Shown in pieces: positions 52,412-60,233 of a stretch of DNA of 64,000 nucleotides; positions within the stretch are counted from its first letter, which is position 1, and the number at the start of each line of letters is the position of its first letter. The stretch spans positions 1-64,000 of the forward strand of contig CAYUVY010000001.1 of NCBI GenBank assembly GCA_964448465.1. Direction: 5' to 3'. This DNA comes from CAYTYZ01 sp964448465 (GTDB lineage Bacteria > Patescibacteriota > Microgenomatia > UBA12405). The position numbers and the translations under genes are program-made. The notes beneath the pieces were generated by a model. It was not told the DNA's origin and did not search any database. It saw only the letters and a program-made list of their open reading frames with translations.

Positions 52412-54170
52412 TTTGTTTTAGTAAGTCTCTTGCCGGAGTAAAACCCGGATTAATATTCAATGATTGCTCGACTAGTTTTTTAGCGGAATCCCTCTTCCCT
52501 TGGGTCAGCTCATTAACTGCTTTCATATACAATCCTTGAAAATTGTTATTATCTAAACTTAACAATCGATCCAGTATCATGTCAACTAAGGGGTAATCCT
52601 TTTCTGTGTATACAACCTGAGCCAAACTAAGATAACTTTGATATAAAGTTGGGTTTAATTTTATTGCCGTAAGGTAGCTATCTTTTGCCAGGTCTAGTCT
52701 ACCCATTTTATAAAATATGTTTGCCCTATTGTGAAAGGCATCTGCATAATCAGGCTTAACCACCGTCGACTGAGTAAAACCCTTAACCGCGTTCTCATAT
52801 TGTGCTAATTTATCGTAATCATCCCCAATGTTGTTCCAAGCATTATGAGAGTTAGGTGAGACCTGGCAAGTATTAACCCATAAATTATGATTGGTCTGCC
52901 AGTCAATATTTCTTAAGTAAATTCTAAAAGCAAACACACCACAAACCACAGTTAACAGAAAATAACCAAAAAGAGGCAATTTTGAGTTTAGTTTATAAAA
53001 CATTAAACCAAATATCAAACTAATCCCTAAACTACCAAAAAATACATAACGTTCAGCCACCATCCAACTTACCCTCAATGGTGACATGGCAATGCTGCTT
53101 GCCAAAAACGTAAATGCAAGGCCCCAAAATATAATTTTATTTTGTTTGGCAAAATAAAATAAACAAGCAAAATAGAGTATAAAAATCAACCAATTTAACC
53201 ATACTGGATTTATAAATAAGGTGTGATATAGAGTTAAGTCAACCGGAAAAACTATCAACTGCAGATATTTTGATACTGAAGTTGGGTATTGCTCAAATGG
53301 ATTATAAAAAACACTAACCGTCCCACTGTTAACTACCGTAACTCTCTCTTTAATAGCTGGAAAATAAAATGCAATCATAGTAAGAACCAGAAAAGTTACC
53401 ATCAAAAAATAACTCAATTTGAGTTTCCTTGTAAATTGTCCAAACTCCCCAACTGAAAATTTTAAGAGTAGATACAAGAATATTGTGTTGGCGACCCAAA
53501 ATTTTACTGTAAAAATGCCAACAAAAAGGGCTGATATAAGGGAAATCAGATAAGTTTTACTTTTAGTTTTTTCCAAGTAGTAAAAAGACAAGACTATCCA
53601 CAAACTAGTTATAGCTAAATATAAATATGGCTTACCAGAAATCCAGGTAACTCCTTCTACGTGAACTGGTAAGACAGCGTAAATAACTAAAGATAGATTA
53701 GTAAGTTCCTTAGATTTCGTTATTAGATACAAGAAAACATAGCCTAAAACTAAGCTTGTTCCATACAAAAACAAACTAAACAGATGGTATGGCGTAGGGT
53801 TTTGATTGCCAAAAAGATGATAAAAAATATAGTAACCCACAGAAAGTAAGCTAAAATTTTCTCTAACATACGAAATATTCCCAACCTCACTATTTTGGTT
53901 CAAAGTAGCATAATCATCCGAGACAAAATTAGCGTTCATTCCGTTGGCGTATACAGCCACAACCAAAGCTAGAATAATCAACAAAAACTTCCAATTACCC
54001 TTAATTATTTGCCAAATACTTTCCACTTTTTCTGTCTGTAAGCCCTGTACTCTTTCGGCCACAAACTCTTTAATATCATTTATGCCCGCACCTACCTTTT
54101 TGGATAGTTCTTCAGGCGAAAGATGTGCATTTTGTAATACAAATTTACGCTTCTTTTTGCTTAAACCCAT
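52404..54170 (-). CDS. GT-C-like membrane protein with C-terminal TPR repeats (TMTC-like)
   Basis: A 588-residue protein. The first 60 residues are basic and helical (SKKKRKFVLQNAHLSPEELS), outside the usual GT-C fold. About 11 membrane helices follow, the first outer loop reading GMNANFVSDDYATLNQNSEV with an Asp-Asp pair. The last 155 residues or so (from about 430) hold about four TPR units (AWNNIGDDYDKLAQYENAV, AFHNRANIFYKMGRLDLAK). This is the layout of TMTC-type O-mannosyltransferases and related bacterial proteins. It is divergent from the ABC exporter, from which it is separated by only 20 bases. Confidence 0.85.
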   Translation of the reverse strand: MGLSKKKRKFVLQNAHLSPEELSKKVGAGINDIKEFVAERVQGLQTEKVESIWQIIKGNWKFLLIILALVVAVYANGMNANFVSDDYATLNQNSEVGNISYVRENFSLLSVGYYIFYHLFGNQNPTPYHLFSLFLYGTSLVLGYVFLYLITKSKELTNLSLVIYAVLPVHVEGVTWISGKPYLYLAITSLWIVLSFYYLEKTKSKTYLISLISALFVGIFTVKFWVANTIFLYLLLKFSVGEFGQFTRKLKLSYFLMVTFLVLTMIAFYFPAIKERVTVVNSGTVSVFYNPFEQYPTSVSKYLQLIVFPVDLTLYHTLFINPVWLNWLIFILYFACLFYFAKQNKIIFWGLAFTFLASSIAMSPLRVSWMVAERYVFFGSLGISLIFGLMFYKLNSKLPLFGYFLLTVVCGVFAFRIYLRNIDWQTNHNLWVNTCQVSPNSHNAWNNIGDDYDKLAQYENAVKGFTQSTVVKPDYADAFHNRANIFYKMGRLDLAKDSYLTAIKLNPTLYQSYLSLAQVVYTEKDYPLVDMILDRLLSLDNNNFQGLYMKAVNELTQGKRDSAKKLVEQSLNINPGFTPARDLLKQIN

Positions 54171-54176
54171 AGTCCT

Positions 54177-54184
54177 AGTATAAT
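54177..54184. promoter_or_regulatory. Overlapping divergent -10 boxes (bidirectional promoter candidate)
   Basis: The eight bases AGTATAAT contain TATAAT on the plus strand (54179-54184), ending six bases before the ATG at 54191, and TATACT on the minus strand (54182-54177), ending six bases before the ATG at 54170. The two -10 boxes overlap by four bases in a 20-base gap. Both transcripts would be leaderless. They would need -35 elements inside the opposite gene; TTGCTT (54157-54162, 16-base spacer) is a weak one for the plus strand. Confidence 0.6.
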
Positions 54185-54190
54185 CTATAC

Positions 54191-54991
54191 ATGCCTCTTG
54201 TGGTAAAAGAAATTATCAGCATATATAAGTACAGAGAATTATTGTACCAGCTCACCCTGCGCGAAATAAAGTCCCGCTACAAACAGTCCATTCTTGGCTA
54301 TTTTTGGGTTATTTTTAATCCCTTGGCTCAAATGATTGTCATGAGCTATGCCTTTTCCATTATTTTAAAAGTACCCACCAACGCCACCTCCAACATTCCT
54401 TATTCTGTTTTTTTATTTACAGCTCTTTTACCTTGGAACCTGTTTGCTAATTCTTTAACTTCAGCCTCCAATTCCTTGGTTACTAATTCCGGTTTACTTA
54501 CAAAAATATATTTCCCTCGCACTATCCTACCTATTTCTACCATTCTCGCCAAAATCGTCGATTTTCTCTTTGCTAGCCTAATCTATATTATTTATATGCT
54601 TTGGTACCAAATACCCATAAATTTCAATGTACTCTGGATAATTCCAATATTTTTTATCCAATTAATTTTCACCACTGGTTTATCCTTGTTCCTTAGTGCT
54701 ACCAATTTACTATATCGAGACATTCAATACCTCCTAGGCTTAATCTTAACGCTATGGATCTACATCACCCCCGTCTTTTACCCTGCCGACCTAATTCCCG
54801 CCAAAGCCAGGTTTATCTTTCAATTTAATCCCATGGCCGTGATTATCAACGCCTACCGCCAAGTTATCCTAGCCGGTGGGAACCCCAATTTCACCAGTCT
54901 TTGGATAGCTCTAGTAGTCTCTGTTACTACACTAATTTTGGCCTTAGCTTATTTTAAACAGCAAGAAAAAACCTTTGCAGACAATGTTTAA
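54191..54991 (+). CDS. ABC-2 type polysaccharide export permease (Wzm-like)
   Basis: A 266-residue permease with six membrane helices. The N-terminus YKYRELLYQLTLREIKSRYKQ and LGYFWVIFNPLAQMIVMSY is the standard start of TagG/Wzm/KpsM-like permeases, and VTNSGLLTKIYFPRTILPIS is the conserved coupling region. With the ATPase downstream it exports a finished lipid-linked polymer across the cell membrane. The start ATG lies six bases after a -10 box. It overlaps the ATPase gene by eight bases. Confidence 0.94.
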   Translation: MPLVVKEIISIYKYRELLYQLTLREIKSRYKQSILGYFWVIFNPLAQMIVMSYAFSIILKVPTNATSNIPYSVFLFTALLPWNLFANSLTSASNSLVTNSGLLTKIYFPRTILPISTILAKIVDFLFASLIYIIYMLWYQIPINFNVLWIIPIFFIQLIFTTGLSLFLSATNLLYRDIQYLLGLILTLWIYITPVFYPADLIPAKARFIFQFNPMAVIINAYRQVILAGGNPNFTSLWIALVVSVTTLILALAYFKQQEKTFADNV

Positions 54992-55724
54992 TCCAACCCC
55001 CATCATCCAATTTAAAAACGTAACCAAGAAGTTCTCCTTTAACAAGCAGAAAACCTTCAAAGAATTTATCCCGGCCCTACTAGGTCAGCAAGAAACCAAA
55101 ACTATGTTTACAGCTCTAGATAACATCAGCTTCGAAGTATATCCTGGTGAAACCGTAGGAATAATTGGCCCCAACGGTAGTGGCAAGTCTACTATCTTAA
55201 AACTAATTGCCAACGTCACTAGTCCCACCTCGGGAGAAGTTATTGTCAACGGCCGAGTCTCGCCATTAATTGAACTGGGGGCGGGCTTTCATCCAGATCT
55301 AACTGGGCGCGAAAATATATTTTTAAACGGCAGCATTCTTGGCCTAACTCAAAAGGAAATAAAGCACAATTACAAAAGTATTGTCGACTTTGCCGAGCTT
55401 GCCGAATTTATTGACCAGCCAGTCAAGCACTACAGTTCTGGCATGTATATGCGCCTAGCCTTTGCTGTGGCTGTACACACTAACCCACAAATCCTCCTGG
55501 TCGACGAAATCCTAGCAGTAGGGGACTCCACCTACCAAGCCAAATGCTTTAAAAAAATGGAAGAGTTCAAAAAATCCGGCGTAACTATCATCTTCGTCTC
55601 CCATTCTTTATCTTCTATTAGAAATTTTTGTGATAAAACAATATCTCTTAGCAAAGCAACAATAAAATATCAAGGTAAGACAGCCGATGTCCTAAACAAA
55701 ACAACAAGTCATGAACAAAGTTAA
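54984..55724 (+). CDS. ABC polysaccharide export ATPase (Wzt-like, no carbohydrate-binding domain)
   Basis: A 246-residue ABC ATPase of the Wzt/TagH class. Walker A is GPNGSGKST (62-70); the class-specific SPLIELGAGFHPDLTGRENI, the signature YSSGMYMRLAFAVAV and Walker B LLVDEILAVGD follow. It ends soon after the H-loop (FVSHSLSSI) and so lacks the C-terminal chain-terminus recognition domain found in many O-antigen Wzt proteins, implying export without terminal capping selection (family knowledge plus inference). The ATG at 54984 is preferred over an upstream TTG. It overlaps the next gene by 14 bases. Confidence 0.94.
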   Translation: MFNPTPIIQFKNVTKKFSFNKQKTFKEFIPALLGQQETKTMFTALDNISFEVYPGETVGIIGPNGSGKSTILKLIANVTSPTSGEVIVNGRVSPLIELGAGFHPDLTGRENIFLNGSILGLTQKEIKHNYKSIVDFAELAEFIDQPVKHYSSGMYMRLAFAVAVHTNPQILLVDEILAVGDSTYQAKCFKKMEEFKKSGVTIIFVSHSLSSIRNFCDKTISLSKATIKYQGKTADVLNKTTSHEQS

Positions 55725-57135
55725 TATTGGCAATAGCTTGAAAATTAATCATATTAAAAACAGTAATCAGCTTAAGACCCCCTCCAAAGTTAATGTACAA
55801 TTTACAACAATTTCCGACTTAAAAAGAATTATAAAAAAAATAAAGATTTCTAAGTATTTTAAGGTTATGAATTTTTTTAAAATATACGAGAATAAGAAAT
55901 TAAATAATCAAGGAAATGCTGCAAAGCATAAAGCTTTAGTAGAAATTGAGTACTATTCAAAACCTGTTACTTTCAAAGTATGGCGTAAATATAACAACAT
56001 AAAGGGTATAATTTTGCACTTACTTCTTGGCGTATTCTTGCTTATACCAAGCTTATTCTACTTATTGGCAACAATCATCTACATTGTTTATTTCACAATT
56101 TATGAACAATTAATGCGGGGTAAAAAAAGATTCCTAAACCTAAAACCAGAGGAATGTAGGCTAGACGGAATTAGCTTCATAATCCCCACTTGGAACAAAA
56201 GAGACATGGTAGTTAAGTGCATTAAGCTGCTTGACCAAGCTATTGTTGCAGAAAATCAAGGACTAAATTGTGAAATAATTGTCGTCGACAATGGTTCAAA
56301 GGACGGAACTTATCAGGCTTTATTAAATTTATCTACTAAAACAAAACTGGAAATTATTAAAAACGAAATTAACTTGGGATATGCCAAGGGAATAAACGAA
56401 GCGGTGGATAAATCAAAATATAATTATGTTTACCTCCTAAACAACGACATGGAGGTACAAAACGGCTTTTTGGCATCTTTAATATCTTTTGCTAAAAATA
56501 AAATTGACAAAAGTGAAAAATTTTTTGGCTTAGCGTCCCAAATATTTTTCTTTGACCCAAAGAAAAGAAGGGAGGAGTCAGGCAAAACTTATTGTCAGCC
56601 CAAAGCAGGCTTTATCAACATAGCCCATGTTGTTAGCAAGCAGAATTTGACTCAAAATTCTATTACGCTTTATCCGGGTGGCGGGTCATCGCTTATTAAT
56701 AAACATGTCTTCAACAAACTTGGACAGTATGATTATAAATCCTATACACCTCTTTACTGTGAGGACCTAGATCTTGGTTACTTAGCCTGGAAATATGGCT
56801 ATCCCTCTTATTTTATTTCCAAGTCACACGTCATCCATCACCACCAATCCTCTACTAAAAAGTTAAACAAGGACCCAACCTATTTTTTATACAAAAATCT
56901 ATTAGTATTTATCTTAAAAAATTTTACTTCTCCAAAAGTAATCTTAAAACACACATTGCTTTTTGTTCCACAGCTTATTGTCAACACAAAATACACCAGG
57001 TATGCACTTGAGACGATCAAAAACATTCACAATATTTTTGCATCTAGACTTAAACTTGCTCAATATCAACCAATGCACACAGATCAACAACTAGAAAATT
57101 TTATATTATTTGAAGCGATATATAAAGATGATTGA
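55711..57135 (+). CDS. GT2 glycosyltransferase with N-terminal membrane extension
   Basis: A 474-residue protein. The first 95 residues are basic, Asn- and Lys-rich and unfamiliar. A hydrophobic hairpin at about 100-130 follows (ILHLLLGVFLLIPSLFYLL). A WbbL-type GT2 domain begins near residue 150: GISFIIPTWNKRDMVVKCI, VDNGSKDGTYQA, NLGYAKGINEAVDKS, LLNNDMEV, YPGGGSSLINKHVF and CEDLDLGYLAWKYGY. The extension could hold the enzyme at the membrane near the ABC exporter, a guess. It overlaps the ATPase gene by 14 bases and the next by eight. Confidence 0.85.
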   Translation: MNKVNIGNSLKINHIKNSNQLKTPSKVNVQFTTISDLKRIIKKIKISKYFKVMNFFKIYENKKLNNQGNAAKHKALVEIEYYSKPVTFKVWRKYNNIKGIILHLLLGVFLLIPSLFYLLATIIYIVYFTIYEQLMRGKKRFLNLKPEECRLDGISFIIPTWNKRDMVVKCIKLLDQAIVAENQGLNCEIIVVDNGSKDGTYQALLNLSTKTKLEIIKNEINLGYAKGINEAVDKSKYNYVYLLNNDMEVQNGFLASLISFAKNKIDKSEKFFGLASQIFFFDPKKRREESGKTYCQPKAGFINIAHVVSKQNLTQNSITLYPGGGSSLINKHVFNKLGQYDYKSYTPLYCEDLDLGYLAWKYGYPSYFISKSHVIHHHQSSTKKLNKDPTYFLYKNLLVFILKNFTSPKVILKHTLLFVPQLIVNTKYTRYALETIKNIHNIFASRLKLAQYQPMHTDQQLENFILFEAIYKDD

Positions 57136-58348
57136 AAATAAAAAGATACTTTTAGTAACTGCCATCTCTCCAGTCCCCAAATCCAGTGGTGGTGCTGTTC
57201 GTATTTACAACACAATCAAAGAACTATCTAAACATTTTGACCTTCACCTAGTTATCTTCAAAGACTCTAGGTATAAATTTAGCCAAGAAGATACTAATTT
57301 TTTAACTTGCAACAGCAAGTCCTGGACTAGCTATAACGCTAATCCAAACAAAACGGAGCAAACATTTATTGACTTTAGCCAGCCCTACTGGTTTTCCGAC
57401 TGGTATAGTCCAGAAGCCATTATAGGTATCAACCAAATTATCAAAAGGTACAATATACTTACCGTACACATTGAGTTAACACAATTATTATACTTGTACG
57501 ATTATTTACCTGAACATATCTATAAAATATTTGTAGCCGAAGATATTTCTACTATCTCCTTTTTAAGAAGATTAGGCGAAATTAAGAGCCTAAAAACGAA
57601 AATAATACATCTTTTTCGTTGGCTAGAAATATATTATTACGAAAAAAAGTATCTAAAAAAATATGATTTGGTAGCCTCAGTTTCTGAGTATGATAAAAAG
57701 ATACTTCAAGACAGATTTAATCTTAAAAATGTGATTTGCATTCCAAATGGAATCGAAACTATAGATTTTCAAGAAATTAAAACAACTAAAAGGGAAATTC
57801 GACTTGGCTATTTTGGCTCATTTAGCCACCCACCCAACAAATACGCCTTTATTTATTTCTTAAACAAGATTGCCCCATTATTAGAAAAAAACAAAATAAA
57901 ATACACTTTTTACTTAGCTGGCAAAAATGATCCAGCAGAAGTGATTGATTTAGTAAACAAGTCAGAACTAAAAAACAAGAAGTCTATTCTCGATTTAGGA
58001 TTTGTAAAAGAAGTTAAGGAGTTCTATAAAAATATAGACATACTAGTAACTCCCATATCTTCAGGCTCAGGATCAAGAATAAAAATACTAGAATCACTCG
58101 GGCTTGGCACACCGGTAATTTCCTCCCAAATCGGAGCAGAAGGCAACAACATAGTCTCACCCTATCTAAAAATAGCTAACAACGAATCGGAATTTGTCGA
58201 ACAAATAGTCTTAACTCACAAACAATTGCTAAACAAAAGCTTATTTAGCCACCAAACCAATCTGAAAACCCAAATTCAATCTCAACTCTGGTCATCCATA
58301 ATATCAACATACGCAAAAATTATTGTTAATATAAACATATATAAATAA
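57128..58348 (+). CDS. GT4-like glycosyltransferase
   Basis: A 406-residue GT-B enzyme: LLVTAISPVPKSSGGAVRIY (acceptor loop), VASVSEYDKKILQDRF, LGYFGSFSHPPNKYAFIYFL, FYLAGKNDPAEV and SSGSGSRIKILESLGLGTPV. In the last motif Ser replaces the first Glu of EX7E, a normal trait of the 'GSGxRxKILE' clade. The ATG at 57128 is preferred over a TTG at 57110 because it leaves an eight-base overlap. The substrate is unknown. Confidence 0.86.
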   Translation: MIENKKILLVTAISPVPKSSGGAVRIYNTIKELSKHFDLHLVIFKDSRYKFSQEDTNFLTCNSKSWTSYNANPNKTEQTFIDFSQPYWFSDWYSPEAIIGINQIIKRYNILTVHIELTQLLYLYDYLPEHIYKIFVAEDISTISFLRRLGEIKSLKTKIIHLFRWLEIYYYEKKYLKKYDLVASVSEYDKKILQDRFNLKNVICIPNGIETIDFQEIKTTKREIRLGYFGSFSHPPNKYAFIYFLNKIAPLLEKNKIKYTFYLAGKNDPAEVIDLVNKSELKNKKSILDLGFVKEVKEFYKNIDILVTPISSGSGSRIKILESLGLGTPVISSQIGAEGNNIVSPYLKIANNESEFVEQIVLTHKQLLNKSLFSHQTNLKTQIQSQLWSSIISTYAKIIVNINIYK

Positions 58349-58349
58349 T

Positions 58350-59138
58350 GTGAAGCCCCTATATCCAATACCTTACGCTAACCATAATATTGATAATCTT
58401 GCCTCCATTCTGGGCAAATGGCCCATTTATTGCCCGATTTGTGACAGTTTTTCATACATCAGCCATATCGATGCACAGAACCTCCGGGAGAGTTGTATTT
58501 GTCATCGCTGTAAATCTACCAACAGACAAAGACAATTGGCTATCGGCATATTGGAATTTCTAAAACTAAAAAAACTAAAAGACATATTTAAACTAGACAT
58601 CAATATATACAACACCGAGACGGGTGGTGCTCTACACAATCTACTAAAAACACACCAAAATTATCAATCAAGCGAATACTTTGGACCAAAATATAAAAGT
58701 GGAGATATTATTAACAACACAATGAACCAGGATTTAATGGGGTTATCATTTAAAAACAACATCTTTGATCTTGTCTTATCAAGCGAAGTATTTGAACATA
58801 TTCCAGATCCATACAAAGCCCACACAGAAGTGCACCGAGTACTTAAAAAAGAAGGAGCACACATATTTACAGTACCCTTTTATCAAACCGGATATACTGA
58901 TGAAAAAAGAGCCTTTGTTGACAGTAAGGGAAAACTTAAGCACCTACTACCTCCCCAATACCACCTTGACGGTATCAGACCAGACGAAGGCATTCTTGTT
59001 TACAACATATTCTCAATAGAGATGCTTGGTAAACTTGATAGTATTGGCTTAAAGACAGCATTGTATTTACTACATAAAATTAATTTAGGTATCCTGGGAA
59101 ATAATTGTACTTTATTTATTGCAGTTAAAAACTCATAG
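58350..59138 (+). CDS. SAM-dependent methyltransferase with N-terminal Cys cluster
   Basis: A 262-residue protein. Residues 28-55 carry a zinc-ribbon-like group: CPICDSFSYIS, then CICHRCKSTNRQRQ, five Cys in all (CX2C...CXCX2C). The rest is a class I methyltransferase in which motif I is weakened (YNTETGGALHNLL) but FDLVLSSEVFEHIPDPYKA and VHRVLKKEGAHIFTVPF are clear. GTG is the start, two bases after the upstream stop. Zinc-ribbon methyltransferases of this kind occur in polysaccharide clusters; the ribbon may bind substrate or partner. The substrate is unknown. Confidence 0.83.
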   Translation: MKPLYPIPYANHNIDNLASILGKWPIYCPICDSFSYISHIDAQNLRESCICHRCKSTNRQRQLAIGILEFLKLKKLKDIFKLDINIYNTETGGALHNLLKTHQNYQSSEYFGPKYKSGDIINNTMNQDLMGLSFKNNIFDLVLSSEVFEHIPDPYKAHTEVHRVLKKEGAHIFTVPFYQTGYTDEKRAFVDSKGKLKHLLPPQYHLDGIRPDEGILVYNIFSIEMLGKLDSIGLKTALYLLHKINLGILGNNCTLFIAVKNS

Positions 59139-59171
59139 TCTTTTTACGAATTAAGACCGATACGAAGTAAG

Positions 59172-59180
59172 TGATAAAAT
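59172..59180 (+). promoter_or_regulatory. Extended -10 of the GT17-like gene
   Basis: TGA-TAAAAT (59172-59180) ends five bases before the ATG at 59186. The 47-base gap contains no clear -35. Confidence 0.45.
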
Positions 59181-59185
59181 AAACC

Positions 59186-59992
59186 ATGATTTACGATTGC
59201 TTCATGATTTACAACGAGCTTGAAATGTTAAAGATTAGACTTAACATACTCTCAAAATACGTCGATTATTTTGTAATAGTAGAGTCTACGCATACTCACT
59301 CCGGTAAACCGAAGAAGCTGTATTTTAAAGAAAACAAAAACAAATTTAAGAAATTTTTAAACCAAATTGTGTATATAGTTGTAGATGATTTGAACAACGC
59401 TCCTATAATAACAGACAAACCACCGTACGATAAAATAGAATTATTTCAATTAAATCCTTTAACCTGGTCAAGGGAGTTCTACCAAAGAAATTGCATTACC
59501 AGAGGTCTAATAAACGCAAAAGATAGTGATCTTATCTTAATCGGAGATATAGATGAAATTCCAAAACCAGAAAAAATTAAATTAGTTAAATATTCACAAA
59601 AACCTACTTGCTTTGAACAAGACTTTTATTATTACTTTCTAAACTGTCTTTCGAGCGAAAAATGGAGAAAGGGAACAAAAGGCATATATAAAAAATTTCT
59701 CACTACTCCACAAGAAATAAGACATGTAGACTACAACAATTCACACTTACTCAAAGATGCTGGATGGCACTTTTCATATCTTGGTGGTAGGGAGCAAATA
59801 GTAAAAAAAATTGACTCATTTAGCCATCAAGAACTTAATAATATAGAAATAACAAATTTTAAAAGATTAAAATTCAACATTGATAATAATTTGGATATAT
59901 TTGACAGACCTTATACTTACAAAATTGTAAAGATTAATAACAAATACCCACACTACATTATTAATAATAAAAAATACTTAGTAAATTTATAA
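59186..59992 (+). CDS. GT17-like N-acetylglucosaminyltransferase family protein
   Basis: A 268-residue protein of the GT17 (MGAT3-related) family, which in eukaryotes adds bisecting beta-1,4-GlcNAc to N-glycans; bacterial members act on unknown glycans. Diagnostic blocks: IYDCFMIYNELEMLKIRL at the start, YFVIVESTHTHSGKPKKLYF, REFYQRNCITRGL, LILIGDIDEIPKPEKI (D-x-D metal site) and AGWHFSYLGGREQIVKKI. Complete from the ATG at 59186. Right after its stop a coiled-coil-like reading frame continues in another frame (60,040-60,225). Its own -10 box suggests a separate transcript from the ABC cluster. Confidence 0.88.
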   Translation: MIYDCFMIYNELEMLKIRLNILSKYVDYFVIVESTHTHSGKPKKLYFKENKNKFKKFLNQIVYIVVDDLNNAPIITDKPPYDKIELFQLNPLTWSREFYQRNCITRGLINAKDSDLILIGDIDEIPKPEKIKLVKYSQKPTCFEQDFYYYFLNCLSSEKWRKGTKGIYKKFLTTPQEIRHVDYNNSHLLKDAGWHFSYLGGREQIVKKIDSFSHQELNNIEITNFKRLKFNIDNNLDIFDRPYTYKIVKINNKYPHYIINNKKYLVNL

Positions 59993-60014
59993 AAAAGAAA
60001 ACAAAAATTTCTAA

Positions 60015-60020
60015 TATAAT
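60015..60020 (+). promoter_or_regulatory. Possible -10 box ahead of the short open frame
   Basis: TATAAT at 60015-60020, followed by AGGAG at 60031-60035. If used, it would drive the short open frame starting at ATA/ATT (60040/60043). Confidence 0.3.
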
Positions 60021-60039
60021 ATTAGACCTAAGGAGCGAA

Positions 60040-60225
60040 ATAATTCTAAACAGAAAATTAATCTCAAAATTACACCACGAAAAAGAACAAGAAATATCAA
60101 GTATTAGAAATGAATTGTTTGAAACTAAACAGACGTTGTCTAGAATATATAATTCAAAAACATGGAAAATCTCTACTGCGTATCAGGGTATTAAATCCAA
60201 AATATCAAAAATATTTAATAGATAA
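60040..60225 (+). CDS. Possible short coiled-coil protein (non-ATG start) or frameshifted GT tail, 61 aa
   Basis: The 240 bases between the GT17 gene and the convergent GT-C gene hold an open frame with no ATG, in frame -1 relative to the GT17 gene (open from 59,971 to the TAA at 60,223). Translated, it gives HHEKEQEISSIRNELFETKQ, then TLSRIYNSKTWKISTAYQGI, ending SKIFNR. The heptad pattern and the I-Y-N-S-x-x-W-K-I block look like the coiled-coil ends often found on glycosyltransferases. An AGGAG lies five bases before an ATA and eight before an ATT codon; a TTG occurs later. Either a small gene with a rare start, or the tail of an ancestral longer gene now out of frame. Low confidence. Confidence 0.3.
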   Translation: MILNRKLISKLHHEKEQEISSIRNELFETKQTLSRIYNSKTWKISTAYQGIKSKISKIFNR

Positions 60226-60233
60226 ACAAGCGA

